This document shows positions 16,570 to 26,496 of a stretch of DNA of 64,000 nucleotides, in pieces. Origin of the DNA: JAJPHU01 sp035553375 (GTDB lineage Bacteria > Planctomycetota > Planctomycetia > Gemmatales > Gemmataceae). Position 1 is the first letter of the stretch, and each line of letters starts with the position of its first letter. The stretch is from NCBI GenBank assembly GCA_035553375.1, contig DATNCY010000375.1:1-64000 (forward strand), given 5' to 3'. The translations under genes were made by a program, and so were the position numbers. The notes under the pieces were generated by a model. The model was not told the DNA's origin and did not search any database. It saw only the letters and a list, made by a program, of their open reading frames with translations.

Positions 16570-17896
16570 TCGCGGCGCAGGCCAAAGAAACGGAAACTCT
16601 CGGTGCCGCCGCTCGGTCCCTGCGAGCGTAGCGGATAATACCTAGCAGCAGCACCACGAGGCCCACGGCGAGCAGCACCAAGGATGCGATCAGCACCACG
16701 CGGCCCCAGTCCCTCTCGACCTTGTGCCGTTTCTTTCTCCGCGAGACCGAAGAACGAGCCTTCTTCGGCCGCTTCTTCTCCTTCTCTGTCTCTGGGGGAG
16801 GAACTTCTTCCGGGGGAGCATCGGGAATCTCTTCGACAACTTCCCCGCGCTCGATCGCCTCAATCGCTTCAACCACCTCGCGGGCCGACTGAGGACGGTC
16901 GCCGCGATCCTTGGCCAGCAGACGCATCACGAGAGCGGAGAGTGGTGGCGGCACATGAGAAGCGATCTTGTGCGGCGCGGTGGGCGTTTTCGTCGCCAGC
17001 GCCGTCAGGACGGACAAGGTATCCTTGCCGTCGAACGGCAGCCGGCGCGTGCAGGCTCGGTAGAGTACGGCCCCCAGGCTGAACAGATCGCAGCGGCCAT
17101 CGACCTCCTCGGCGTTGGCCTGTTCGGGAGCCATGTAGGAAGGCGTACCAATCACCGCTCCCGCCTGGGTGAAGTGAGCGTCTGCGCCACTGCCGCGCGC
17201 CAGGCCGAAATCGACGATCTTGACACGATCCCGGCCCGTTTCCAGCCAGATGTTCGCCGGCTTGATGTCGCGATGGATTAGACCGCGAGCATGAGCCGCA
17301 CTCAGTCCCTCGGCGATCTCTCGGCCGATGCGCAGCACTTCCTCCACCGGCAACCGTCCCCCCGTTCGCTCCAACCGATCTTCGAGCGTCTCGCCCTGGA
17401 GCAACTTCATGGCCAGAAAGGGAACGCCGCGATCCTCGCCCACCTGATAAATGGTGACGACATGCTCATGCTCGATGGCGGCGGCCAACTGTGCCTCGCG
17501 CAGGAAACGCCGATGGAACTCGGCGTAGGCCGCCAGAGACGGCTTCATCACCTTGAGCGCCGCCGGCCGTTTGAGCTGGGAGTCTTCCGCCTCAAAAACG
17601 ATTCCCATCGCGCCCGTTCCCAGAACCTTGCGAATAAGGTAAGCGCCAAGGCGGCCCAACTCGTTCGGTCCTTGGGGTGGTGCCAGAAAGTCGTAGTCCG
17701 GGGGAGGAGCCGTTTGGGAAAGAGCCGTCACCGTGTCCTCCGCGTCGGAAGGTGGGCGTAGCGTCCGCGCACTGCTTTTCGGCCTGCCGGGAGCCTGAAC
17801 GCCTTGGCTGCAATTGGGGCACGGCCGCGTTTTGCCGGCCATGCTCTCTTTCACCTGAAGCGGCGAACCGCAGTGAGGACAAGAGAAGGCAATCAT
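16409..17896 (-). CDS. Ser/Thr protein kinase with N-terminal zinc ribbon
   Basis: A 495-residue Pkn2-type kinase. It begins with a zinc ribbon (CPHCG...CPNC, residues 6-29). The kinase domain spans about 83-345: glycine loop LGTGAMGIVFEAE, AALKVMK lysine, HRDIKPANIW catalytic loop, DFGLARG and GTPSYMAPEQ. A basic/acidic linker and one membrane helix (VVLIASLVLLAVGLVVLLLGII, about 405-426) follow. After the helix only about 65 residues remain; they are of biased composition and the last 54 are antisense to the lyase gene. The ancestral protein probably ended soon after the helix and read through to a later stop. It probably signals from the inner membrane. Confidence 0.93.
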   Translation of the reverse strand: MIAFSCPHCGSPLQVKESMAGKTRPCPNCSQGVQAPGRPKSSARTLRPPSDAEDTVTALSQTAPPPDYDFLAPPQGPNELGRLGAYLIRKVLGTGAMGIVFEAEDSQLKRPAALKVMKPSLAAYAEFHRRFLREAQLAAAIEHEHVVTIYQVGEDRGVPFLAMKLLQGETLEDRLERTGGRLPVEEVLRIGREIAEGLSAAHARGLIHRDIKPANIWLETGRDRVKIVDFGLARGSGADAHFTQAGAVIGTPSYMAPEQANAEEVDGRCDLFSLGAVLYRACTRRLPFDGKDTLSVLTALATKTPTAPHKIASHVPPPLSALVMRLLAKDRGDRPQSAREVVEAIEAIERGEVVEEIPDAPPEEVPPPETEKEKKRPKKARSSVSRRKKRHKVERDWGRVVLIASLVLLAVGLVVLLLGIIRYARRDRAAAPRVSVSLACAAISPPIGVSPQVCPSESSVGARSSCRDRDRIPVESAGCNRRSARPHSADIADRA

Positions 17897-18025
17897 GACA
17901 CCTTCGCTATTGAAGGGAGGATCGGTTGATTGCGCGACGCTGCGATGGGAGCCAATTACACGATCTGCTATCCGTTATCTTAGCGAATCGATCGCGGAGA
18001 GGAATGGAGATTCCGAGGAATTGAA

Positions 18026-18964
18026 CTACACGAGTAAGCCTAACACTCCCAGACCGTAGAACGTGTATTCCACATCGCAGCCTTCATCCCATAATCCGCC
18101 GTGAAAGCCGCCCTCGGATCGCTCCAGCGACTCGGCGAATTGCCGCACCTGCTCGGTATCCAATCGCTGCAAGCCGCCGAGTTGTTCCAGAGTCCACGCC
18201 GCCGTGAACGTGGACAGCAGATCCGCCAGCGGCGCGCGACCGTTGGCACGCAGTCCGCCCTCGGGTGAGGCCATGTCCGCGAGAAAATCAATGACGCTGT
18301 CGCGCACTTCATCGAGAGCCGCCGGCACTTTCTCCTCGGCGATTTGCAGCAGTCCCACGGCGGCAGCGGTCGGATTCGTGCCGCCGCGACGCATGGGCGC
18401 GATCTCGACATAACCGCCATCCTCGCGCCGGCGCGAGGCGACGAAACGCACCACGTCTGCCATTCGGGGCACCGGCCGGCCCAGCAGTTGATAACAAAGG
18501 GCGACGAGGAACGTATGATAGGTGCTGCCCGATGCGCCGCCGAGACTCTTGGTATACCCGCCATCAGAGACGCGGAAACTCTCTAGTGTTTGGGCCACAC
18601 GGTCGGGCCAGTCCGCCGGACTGTCGCCGAGTACGTCAGGACCGCCGAACGATTGCACGAGTAGACAGGAATAGAGCAGCGAAAAGAAATCGACGACGCT
18701 GGTTTGCTGCGTCAGGCTGCCGCGCAGAAAATGCGCGGCCTGCTCGCTGATGGCCGGGGTCAGCGCGTCGAGTACGGCGAGGCTGCGCAGGGCAAAGCCG
18801 GTGTAATACAGATCGGAACCGCCCTCACGTCCCGAAAATCCGCCGTCGGCATTCTGGGCCGCGAGGAGATAAGCGACGTGACGGGCGCGGACCTCGGCCG
18901 GCAGTCGGGCCACGCCATCGGCCAGGCGAGCGGTCAAACGAGGCAAGTAAGGTTCAGCGGCCAT
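18026..18964 (-). CDS. prenyltransferase/squalene-oxidase repeat protein
   Basis: A 312-residue protein with the alpha-alpha barrel repeats of the prenyltransferase beta-subunit/terpene cyclase fold. Repeats show the QNADGGFSG, RVSDGGYTKS, RREDGGYVE, ASPEGGLRANG and RSEGGFHGG motifs, and the end DVEYTFYGLGVLGLL resembles the last barrel helices of geranylgeranyltransferase II beta. Bacterial members are common in planctomycetes but rarely characterised; there is no alpha-subunit gene here, so a classic protein prenyltransferase is doubtful. The ATG at 18964 is the only good start. It is divergent from trpB. Confidence 0.85.
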   Translation of the reverse strand: MAAEPYLPRLTARLADGVARLPAEVRARHVAYLLAAQNADGGFSGREGGSDLYYTGFALRSLAVLDALTPAISEQAAHFLRGSLTQQTSVVDFFSLLYSCLLVQSFGGPDVLGDSPADWPDRVAQTLESFRVSDGGYTKSLGGASGSTYHTFLVALCYQLLGRPVPRMADVVRFVASRRREDGGYVEIAPMRRGGTNPTAAAVGLLQIAEEKVPAALDEVRDSVIDFLADMASPEGGLRANGRAPLADLLSTFTAAWTLEQLGGLQRLDTEQVRQFAESLERSEGGFHGGLWDEGCDVEYTFYGLGVLGLLV

Positions 18965-19140
18965 AAAACGAGCGCCTTCACGAGAGTCGGGGACAACGGG
19001 GTGAACAATTATTATAGAGCCTCGGCGAGGAATCGCCCGTGAGACTCACTTTCATCGGCCAGGCAGCCGCCTTGACCTCCATCGCTGGGTGACTAGGTTG
19101 ACCCTATACTCCGATTGGCCTTCTTTCTCGCGAGAACATC

Positions 19141-20346
19141 ATGTCGGCTTCTTCCACCACTCTGCCCGATGTCCACGGGCGTTTCGGTCCCTACGGTGGT
19201 CGTTACGTCCCGGAAACCCTCATGGCCGCGCTGGCGCAATTGAGCGCCGAGTACGACAAGGCCCGCGACGACGCCGACTTTCAGCGTGAGTTCCATCACT
19301 ACCTGAAAACCTATGTCGGCCGGCCGTCGCTCTTGTACTTCGCCGAGCGATTGACGAAGGAAGCCGGTGGCGCACGCATCTATCTCAAACGCGAAGACCT
19401 CAACCACACCGGCGCGCACAAGATCAACAATTGCATCGGTCAAGCATTGTTGGCCAAGCGCATGGGCAAGCCGCGCATCATCGCCGAGACGGGGGCCGGT
19501 CAACATGGCGTCGCCAGCGCCACCGCCGCCGCGCTGTTCGGCATGACGTGCCAGGTGTACATGGGCGAAGAGGACGTGCGCCGGCAAAAGCTCAACGTCT
19601 TCAAGATGAAGGCGTTGGGGGCCACCGTCACGCCGGTGACGAGCGGCAGCCGCACGTTGCGCGACGCCACCAATGAAGCCTTGCGCGACTGGATGGCCAG
19701 CGTGGCGAACACGCATTACATCATCGGCAGCGTGGTCGGCCCGCATCCGTTTCCCATGATTGTCCGCGATTTCCAATCCGTCATCGGCCGCGAGGCTCGG
19801 GCGCAGTGCCTGGAGCAGATTGGCCGTTTGCCGGATGTAGTGGTTGCCTGCGTCGGCGGCGGCAGCAACGCGGCGGGCATGTTCGCGCCGTTTCTGGAAG
19901 ATGCCTCGGTGGAAATGGTCGGCGTTGAGGCGGCCGGACGCGGCGGCGGTCTGGGCGAACATGCCGCCACGCTCAGCCACGGTCAGCCCGGCGTCCTGCA
20001 CGGTAGTTACAGCTATGTCTTGCAGGACGCCGACGGCCAGACGGCGGCCGTGCATTCGATCTCGGCCGGACTCGATTATCCCGGCGTCGGTCCCGAACAC
20101 AGCCACTGGAAGGACAGCGGCCGCGTGCGCTATACCAAGGTCGGCGACAACGAGGCGTTGCAGGCGTTTTCCACCTGCTCGCGGCTGGAAGGTATTCTGC
20201 CGGCGCTGGAGACATCGCATTCCGTGGTCGAGGGCATGCGCATCGCGGCCAAGCGGAAGCGCGATGACGTGGTGGTGATTTGCTTCTCCGGCCGCGGCGA
20301 CAAAGATTGTTACGAGGTGGCCCACTTGCAGGGCCAGGACATCTGA
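19141..20346 (+). CDS. trpB: tryptophan synthase beta chain
   Basis: The pyridoxal-phosphate subunit that joins indole and L-serine to give L-tryptophan. The 401-residue protein has the normal length. The PLP lysine is Lys94 in HTGAHKINN, and ETGAGQHG, GSVVGPHPFP and the phosphate-binding CVGGGSNA loop (about residues 236-243) are all present, as is GRGDKD at the C terminus. It reads in the same direction as trpA, but a glycosyltransferase gene and about 1.7 kb separate the two. The other trp genes are not in the window, so tryptophan genes are dispersed in this genome. Confidence 0.98.
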   Translation: MSASSTTLPDVHGRFGPYGGRYVPETLMAALAQLSAEYDKARDDADFQREFHHYLKTYVGRPSLLYFAERLTKEAGGARIYLKREDLNHTGAHKINNCIGQALLAKRMGKPRIIAETGAGQHGVASATAAALFGMTCQVYMGEEDVRRQKLNVFKMKALGATVTPVTSGSRTLRDATNEALRDWMASVANTHYIIGSVVGPHPFPMIVRDFQSVIGREARAQCLEQIGRLPDVVVACVGGGSNAAGMFAPFLEDASVEMVGVEAAGRGGGLGEHAATLSHGQPGVLHGSYSYVLQDADGQTAAVHSISAGLDYPGVGPEHSHWKDSGRVRYTKVGDNEALQAFSTCSRLEGILPALETSHSVVEGMRIAAKRKRDDVVVICFSGRGDKDCYEVAHLQGQDI

Positions 20347-20482
20347 TCCGTTAATGACGCGGCGGAGATTATTTTGAAGAATGTGTTAAGAAAGCAGTCC
20401 CAGAAGAGGTACACTAGCGTGCGCAGAACTCGATAATAACTTGTTCGGCCTTTTTCCGGTGGCAGACGGGGAGATCACTGTT

Positions 20483-21787
20483 ATGACGACGGGGCCGAGA
20501 GCAACGTACCCCGGACGGCGGATCGTCATCACGACGTGGGGCTCCTTGGGGGATCTGTACCCGTACCTCGCCATCGGCCTGGGGCTTAAGACCCTGGGCC
20601 ATGACGTCATCCTCTGCACGGGTGAATGCTACCGGCGAAAGATTGAGGAACTGGGCCTCGGTTTCCGGGCCGTGCGTCCCGATTGCGCCTGGGTGGCGGA
20701 CCCCAAGGTGCTACGCCGTATCGCGCACCCGCGCTGGGGCCTGATCCGGGCGGCCCGGATGGTGCTGGTCGCCTTGCGCGAATCCTACGAGGACACCCTG
20801 GTGGCGGCCCAGGGTGCAGACCTGCTGGTGGGCAATCTGGCCACCTACGCCGCTCGCCTGGTGGCGGAGAAGAGAGGAATCCCCTGGGCCTCCGTCATGC
20901 ACATTCCCATGTTATTCGTCTCGGCCTATGATCCCCCGCTGCTCCCCGGTTTCCCGGGCCTCTCGAAAGCGCTTCGTTTCCTCGGCCCGGCCTTTTGGGG
21001 ACCGCTGGGGCACTTCCTGAAATGGGCGACCCGCTGGATGGCCAGGCCGTGGCACCGCTTGCGACGGGAAATCGGCCTGCCTCCCGTCTCCGGCGTCAAC
21101 CCGCTGACGGACGGGCACTCGCCGCGGCTGCACCTGGCCCTGTTCTCGAAACGGCTCCTCGACAAGCAGCCCGACTGGCCCGCGCAGACCGTCGTCACCG
21201 GCTTTCCGTGGTATGACCAGGACGGCGGCGCCGGGTTCCCCCCGGCGTTGGCGCGGTTTCTGGACGGCGGCCCATCTCCCATCGTGTTCACGCTCGGCAC
21301 GGCTGTGGCTGCGGACGCCGGTTCGTTCTATGAATCCAGCGCCCGTGCCGCCCGCTTGCTCGGTCGCCGGGCCGTCCTCATCCTGAAAGACCCGCGCAAC
21401 CGGCTCCCCGCCTTGCCGGATGGCGTGGCGGCCTTCGATTACGCGCCGTTCTCCGAGTTGTTTCCCCGAGCGGCAGCCATCGTCCACCACGGCGGAATTG
21501 GCACGACCGGGCTGGCGATGCGGTCGGGGCGTCCGATGCTGGTCATGCCTTGCGCCTGGGACCAACCCGACAATGCCGAGCGTGTGGCGCGGTTGGGTAT
21601 TTCCCGCACCATTCTCCGCCATCGCTACACCCCGGCCCGCGTTGCCGCCGAGTTGCGGCACCTGTTCGACGACCCGGCGTATGGACGGCGCGCTGCCGAG
21701 ATTGGCGGGCAGATACGGCAAGAGGACGGCGTGCGGGTCGCTTGCGATGCTCTGGGAGGAGTGCTTCAGGCGGTCGGGTCCGTGTAG
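20483..21787 (+). CDS. GT1 glycosyltransferase (UDP-glycosyltransferase/MGT type)
   Basis: A 434-residue GT-B fold enzyme that transfers sugar from a nucleotide donor to a lipid, sterol or small molecule. The N-terminal half starts with RIVITTWGSLGDLYPYLAIG, the usual first Rossmann strand with GDxxP. The C-terminal donor site is seen in FAFDYAPFSELFPRAA-like context and the signature HHGGIGTTGLAMRSGRPMLV...WDQPDNAERV (about residues 346-380), close to sterol/macrolide glycosyltransferases. The ATG at 20483 has GGGGAG about 10 bases ahead. It lies between trpB and trpA; the acceptor is unknown. Confidence 0.93.
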   Translation: MTTGPRATYPGRRIVITTWGSLGDLYPYLAIGLGLKTLGHDVILCTGECYRRKIEELGLGFRAVRPDCAWVADPKVLRRIAHPRWGLIRAARMVLVALRESYEDTLVAAQGADLLVGNLATYAARLVAEKRGIPWASVMHIPMLFVSAYDPPLLPGFPGLSKALRFLGPAFWGPLGHFLKWATRWMARPWHRLRREIGLPPVSGVNPLTDGHSPRLHLALFSKRLLDKQPDWPAQTVVTGFPWYDQDGGAGFPPALARFLDGGPSPIVFTLGTAVAADAGSFYESSARAARLLGRRAVLILKDPRNRLPALPDGVAAFDYAPFSELFPRAAAIVHHGGIGTTGLAMRSGRPMLVMPCAWDQPDNAERVARLGISRTILRHRYTPARVAAELRHLFDDPAYGRRAAEIGGQIRQEDGVRVACDALGGVLQAVGSV

Positions 21788-21998
21788 GGGGTGTGGCCAG
21801 CCGGACCAGGCTCTGTAGCAGATCGGCCAGGCGATAGGCGGTACAGCGTGACATTCTGTTTTCTTTCGCGTGAACTGGCTGCTGAACTTGGTCATTCGAC
21901 GAAAGACAGATCACGGACATAGCTGTTCGCTGATGACGGGGAATCTCTATTATACTATTGTGCCCTGTGAAACGGAGAAGTTATTTCGTGCCTGTTCC

Positions 21999-22054
21999 TT
22001 AGCCGCGTCCCGAAGGAGAGCGCGAAGTCAACGCTCTCCTTTGGGACGCGGTTA
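21999..22054. repeat. inverted repeat upstream of trpA
   Basis: TTAGCCGCGTCCCGAAGGAG... and its near-complement around CGAAGTCAA. It lies in the 285-base gap between the glycosyltransferase and trpA, ending 18 bases before the trpA ATG. As RNA it could act as an attenuator-like hairpin, but no leader peptide with Trp codons was seen. Confidence 0.75.
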
Positions 22055-22072
22055 AACCACTACCGGGCTGTC

Positions 22073-22879
<807 letters not shown>

Positions 22880-22883
22880 TTTT

Positions 22884-22942
22884 TACCAGCCCGCAGCGCA
22901 AGCAAGGGAAAGAATATCCCTTGCTTGTGCTGCGGGCTGGTA
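22884..22942. repeat. palindromic repeat R1, copy 3
   Basis: Inverted repeat TACCAGCCCGCAGCGCAAGC with complement. It starts 5 bases after the trpA stop and ends 32 bases before the TrmB-like ATG. The GCAAGC/GCTTGT change in the two arms keeps most pairing. Confidence 0.85.
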
Positions 22943-22974
22943 GGAAGGATCGTTCGCCTTACGTGAGGTCGCTA

Positions 22975-23760
22975 ATGCCGCCGGAGAAAAAGAAACGCCG
23001 TCAGATCGAACGCGAGTTCGGCGTACCCTTCGCCGGCGAGATTCTCGATCCCAACCAGTGGACGCAGACCGCGCTGAAGAAACTCCCCGCCGATGGTCCT
23101 CTCGATTTGCCCGCATTGTTCGGCCGTTCTGCTCCACTCATCGTTGATGTCGGCTGTGGCAATGGCCGCTTCCTGCTCGGCAGCGCCGTTTGGCGTCCCG
23201 ATCACGATCACCTTGGCAGCGACATCTTGCCCGTCGTCATCCGCTACGCCACACGCCGCGCCAATCAGCGTGGCTTGACCAACATCCGCTTCGCCGTCAG
23301 CGATGCCGTCCGCTTGCTCGAACGCTGCCTGACGCCGCATAGCGCCGCCGAGATTCACTGCTATCATCCGCAGCCGTACTACGAGCCAAACCAGGTGCAT
23401 TTGCGTCTTATCACGCCGAACTTTCTCGCCTTGGTCCATCGCACGCTCACGCCGGGGGGCCTATTCTTCATCCAGACCGACAACCCCGGCTACTGGCGCT
23501 ACATTCGTGAGATGCTGCCGCTGTTCTTCGACTTCCACGAGCGTATCGGCCGTTGGCCGGATGCGCCGAAAGGCCGGACGCGGCGTGAGATTATCGCTTT
23601 GCGTCGCGGCCTACCGCTCTTCCGCGGCTCCGGCACGGCACGCCAGGGACTGAGCGAGGCGGACGCTCTCCAGCTGGCAGAGACGCTGCCGCCGCCGGTC
23701 TTCGACGCCGACCGCCGCTTGCGCGAACTCGACGAGTGGGAAAAACGCGTGGGATACTGA
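22975..23760 (+). CDS. TrmB-like tRNA (guanine-N7) methyltransferase
   Basis: A 261-residue class I SAM-dependent methyltransferase. The SAM site IVDVGCGNGRFLL and the following LGSDILPVVIRYATRRANQRGLTNIRF match TrmB, which methylates G46 of tRNAs. The usual catalytic/tRNA motif after strand 4 (DPWPKxRH) is replaced by CYHPQPYYEPNQVHLRLITPNFL; RLITPNFL and the TDNPGYWRYI segment (family: TDxxxY) are retained. It is therefore a divergent member or a paralogue with another target. The ATG at 22975 avoids a 33-residue extension encoded by the upstream repeat. Confidence 0.82.
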   Translation: MPPEKKKRRQIEREFGVPFAGEILDPNQWTQTALKKLPADGPLDLPALFGRSAPLIVDVGCGNGRFLLGSAVWRPDHDHLGSDILPVVIRYATRRANQRGLTNIRFAVSDAVRLLERCLTPHSAAEIHCYHPQPYYEPNQVHLRLITPNFLALVHRTLTPGGLFFIQTDNPGYWRYIREMLPLFFDFHERIGRWPDAPKGRTRREIIALRRGLPLFRGSGTARQGLSEADALQLAETLPPPVFDADRRLRELDEWEKRVGY

Positions 23761-24065
23761 ACAAATTATCGGCGAAGAGCCAACGCGCCATCGAGCATTA
23801 TCCCGATTTGACACCGTCCTATTCGTGACCTACGCTGAATAGGAACCTGCGAATTGTACCCCCTCTTGTTGCATGGGTTCAATGCTCCAATCAGAACCAT
23901 CCCCCCTTGGTATCGCGACCCGTTGACAAAAGACACTGCGAGTTGTCGCTGGTTACCATGTGATCCCGTTGAAATAGTTAAACTCCCCTCATCACCGCGG
24001 ACGTTCATTCCTCCGATTGGAAATGAACCAACTCGGCGGTGTTCTCCACGCGAGGAGTGGAATTG
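23761..24065. other. 305-base intergenic region before the Tad genes
   Basis: No gene is seen. It must hold the promoter of the TadE/TadG set; a TTGACA at 23923-23928 has no convincing -10 partner. A GAGGAG ribosome site for the first TadE gene lies at the right end. Confidence 0.5.
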
Positions 24066-24485
24066 ATGATCATCCGATCTAATCGCACAAGCCGAAGGGG
24101 TACCTCGACCGTCGAGTTTGCCCTGGTCGCGCCGATCTTTTTCATGACGGTGCTGGGCACCATCGAAATCGGCCGCGCGTGCATGGCGACGGAACTGTTG
24201 ACGGAAGCGGCACGGCGAGCGTGCCGGCAAGGCGTCCTTGAGGGCACCAGTTCCAGCGCCATCCAGCAGACCGCTTCCGATTACCTTACCAGCGTGGGCA
24301 TCAACGGCGAAACGGCCAGTGTGTATGTGAATGATGCACCCGCTGGCAACACCAATGTGGCGGCCATGCCGGCCTACACGGAGATCACCGTCATTGTCAC
24401 CGTGCCGATTAACAATGTCACCTGGACGCCCATAGCGTTTTTATCCGGTAGTTTAACCGGCCAATACACCATGCGACGCGAATAA
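24066..24485 (+). CDS. TadE-family pseudopilin-like protein 1
   Basis: A 139-residue TadE-like protein. The hallmark is the N-terminal hydrophobic helix with a conserved Glu, RRGTSTVEFALVAPIFFMTVLGTIEIGRA, like the minor pseudopilins of the tight-adherence (Tad/Flp) system. The rest is a predicted periplasmic domain. The ATG at 24066 follows GAGGAG at a good distance. The genomic set is TadE, TadE, TadG, without the CpaF ATPase, TadB/C platform or secretin genes nearby; those are either elsewhere or the proteins have another use, as is common in planctomycetes. Confidence 0.9.
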   Translation: MIIRSNRTSRRGTSTVEFALVAPIFFMTVLGTIEIGRACMATELLTEAARRACRQGVLEGTSSSAIQQTASDYLTSVGINGETASVYVNDAPAGNTNVAAMPAYTEITVIVTVPINNVTWTPIAFLSGSLTGQYTMRRE

Positions 24486-24499
24486 GAGACACGAACGCG

Positions 24500-24572
24500 A
24501 TGCAGTAGGTCCCGCTCGGCAAGCGGGACCTTGCCCCAACAGATCCCGCTCGGCAAGCGGGACCTACTGCAT
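24500..24572. repeat. double-hairpin inverted repeat between the two TadE genes
   Basis: The outer arms ATGCAGTAGGTCCCGC and GCGGGACCTACTGCAT pair. Inside, TCCCGCT-CGGCA-AGCGGGA occurs twice, so the RNA can form either one long stem or two small hairpins. It lies in the 124-base gap between co-directional genes. Confidence 0.88.
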
Positions 24573-24609
24573 GCGGTCACAGCTTCTAAGAACGAGGAGG
24601 ATCCTGGCC

Positions 24610-25092
24610 ATGAGAGCGCAAAATATTCTGAGCCGATCGCGCTACAGCGCCGCGAAAAGATGCCGTCGATGGGGCACCGCCGCCGTGGAGATGGCGTTCA
24701 TTGTTCCTATCCTTGGCTTGATCGTGATGGGGATGTTCGAGTTGAGCCGGGGTGTGATGGTCAAACAGATCCTCACGGGAGCCGCCCGCAAGGGTTGCCG
24801 TACAGGTATCATCCATCAGTACGGCAATTCGGACATCATCAACGACGCAACCAACGTCATGCGCGACAACAGCTTCGATAGCACTTTGTTCAACCCGCCG
24901 ACCGTCGGCAGCATTACCATCACCGTCACCGATCCCAACGGCAACACCTTGTCGGATGCCCTGGACGCGGCACCGGGAAGCAAGGTGACCGTGCAAGTCG
25001 CCATCCCCGTCACATCGTTCAAATGGGTATCGATGTATTTCTTGACCGGGACTATGTTTGAGTCCGACAGCGTGGTCATGATGAAACAATAA
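24610..25092 (+). CDS. TadE-family pseudopilin-like protein 2
   Basis: A 160-residue TadE-like protein with RRWGTAAVEMAFIVPILGLIVMGMFELSRG as the signature membrane helix, again with the Glu near its start, and a periplasmic domain. The ATG at 24610 follows GAGGAGG at 8 bases and was preferred over an in-frame ATG 39 bases upstream that lies inside the repeat. It is probably co-transcribed with the first TadE gene and with TadG downstream. Confidence 0.9.
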   Translation: MRAQNILSRSRYSAAKRCRRWGTAAVEMAFIVPILGLIVMGMFELSRGVMVKQILTGAARKGCRTGIIHQYGNSDIINDATNVMRDNSFDSTLFNPPTVGSITITVTDPNGNTLSDALDAAPGSKVTVQVAIPVTSFKWVSMYFLTGTMFESDSVVMMKQ

Positions 25093-25160
25093 CACCGGCT
25101 GCAAATCTTTCGTGCTTGCTACGCCGTGTTATTTGGGCTTTCGTCGCGGAGTACACCCTT

Positions 25161-26405
25161 ATGCAATCTCTTGGCACCACCTTCACGAAACGCCGAGGCG
25201 CTATCGCGCCGATGGCGGCACTTTTGATGACACTGCTGGTCGGCATGCTGGCGTTCGCCATTGACATCGGCTATATCGCCTCGGTCCAGGCCGAGTTGCA
25301 AAACGCCGCCGACGCGGCCGCCCTGGCCGGCGCTCAGCAGCTTCAGACGCCGTTCGTCAATTTCTATGCTCCCGGCCAGACACAACAGCAACAGCAGACA
25401 ATCTACAATCTGGTCACCACCGACACCTCCAGTTCCGGCAACCCCATCCCCACCGCTCAGCGCTTCGCCGCTTACAATCAGGCGGGCGGCGTCTCGGTTC
25501 AGGTACCGACTACCGACATCTCCTTCCGCTATTATGACGGCACCAATCCGTCGGTCCCCGCGTCCTCTGGTGTGTTTCCGAACACTATCCAGGTGACCAC
25601 CCGGCGCGATAGCACTGCCAATGCTCCTTTGGGACTGTTTTTCGCTCGGATTTTCGGCATCTCTACCATTAATTTAACCGCCAGCGCCAGCGCCACCATT
25701 TACGCGGGCGACATCTCCAGTCTCCAGGTCATCCCCGGAGTGAACGCCCACATTCTCCCCGTGGCCCTCGATATGAACGTGTGGACGAACTATGCCAACG
25801 GCAACTTGTCATCCCCTTGGCTCGGAAGCAATGTCACGACGGGACCGAACGGCAATCCGCAACTTCAAGTATATCCCTTCGCCACCAATACCCCAGGCAG
25901 TTTCGGCCTGCTCGATGTCGGCGTTCCCTCCAACAATGCTCCGGCCTTCCGTAGTTGGATTGATGATGGCTCGACGCCCAACGATATTTCCTACCTGCTC
26001 AACAATAATCTGTTGCCGGTCTCACCGACCAATCCTGAGCCTTGGAAGGTTGGCCCCGGCTTGAAATCAACTCTGCTCAACGACTTCCAATCGCAAATGG
26101 GGGTTCCGAATCTCATTCCGTTGTTCGCGCCCGTCAGCCCGGCCGGCAATCCTACCTCCCCTGGTTCTTCCTATGTGGCGGCCAGCGGTCAGGGCCAGGG
26201 TGCCAACTATGCCATTGTCGGTTTCGTGGGGGTGACAATCAGTCAGGCCACCGGGAACGGCGACAACATGAATATCTCCATTCAGCCCTCGGCCATTGTC
26301 GATCCTACAGCGGTCATCTTGAACCCATCGCCGGCCCGCGCGGGTCAGAAAACTATTTTCGGCACCCCGCAGACGACGTTCATCTCGGCCAAGTTAACAC
26401 AATGA
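25161..26405 (+). CDS. TadG-like protein (Flp pilus-associated)
   Basis: A 414-residue protein with the TadG/TadE-like N-terminal helix, KRRGAIAPMAALLMTLLVGMLAFAIDIGYI, followed by QAELQNAADAAALAGAQQL, the very characteristic alanine-rich helix of TadG and related DUF2134 proteins. The remainder is a long exported domain rich in Asn, Pro, Gly, Ser and Thr with many short beta-like segments; no von Willebrand A domain was recognised. It is the third gene of the set, 68 bases after the second. The start at 25161 was chosen over 25116, giving a shorter N-terminal basic segment. Confidence 0.88.
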   Translation: MQSLGTTFTKRRGAIAPMAALLMTLLVGMLAFAIDIGYIASVQAELQNAADAAALAGAQQLQTPFVNFYAPGQTQQQQQTIYNLVTTDTSSSGNPIPTAQRFAAYNQAGGVSVQVPTTDISFRYYDGTNPSVPASSGVFPNTIQVTTRRDSTANAPLGLFFARIFGISTINLTASASATIYAGDISSLQVIPGVNAHILPVALDMNVWTNYANGNLSSPWLGSNVTTGPNGNPQLQVYPFATNTPGSFGLLDVGVPSNNAPAFRSWIDDGSTPNDISYLLNNNLLPVSPTNPEPWKVGPGLKSTLLNDFQSQMGVPNLIPLFAPVSPAGNPTSPGSSYVAASGQGQGANYAIVGFVGVTISQATGNGDNMNISIQPSAIVDPTAVILNPSPARAGQKTIFGTPQTTFISAKLTQ

Positions 26406-26416
26406 GCAATTGCTGG

Positions 26417-26473
26417 TTAGCGACGCTTCGCAGAAGCGTAGGAGGCGAAAACATTTCTGCGAAGCGTCGCTAA
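26417..26473. terminator. inverted repeat between convergent genes, probable two-way terminator
   Basis: Perfect 19-base arms, TTAGCGACGCTTCGCAGAA and its complement, around a 19-base loop. It lies 11 bases after the TadG stop and 23 bases from the end of the convergent gene. There is no strong U-tract, so it may be another mobile palindrome. Confidence 0.6.
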
Positions 26474-26496
26474 ACGAGTCATTCCTGGACGCACCC

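Noticed and set aside
19093..20325. 410-codon open frame opposite trpB
   Set aside because: It is an antisense shadow of a GC-rich gene; its composition (Arg, His, Gly, Ala) and lack of a ribosome site or family likeness argue against a protein.
23923..23928. TTGACA as promoter of the Tad genes
   Set aside because: No -10-like sequence at 16-18 bases; kept only as a note in the intergenic entry.
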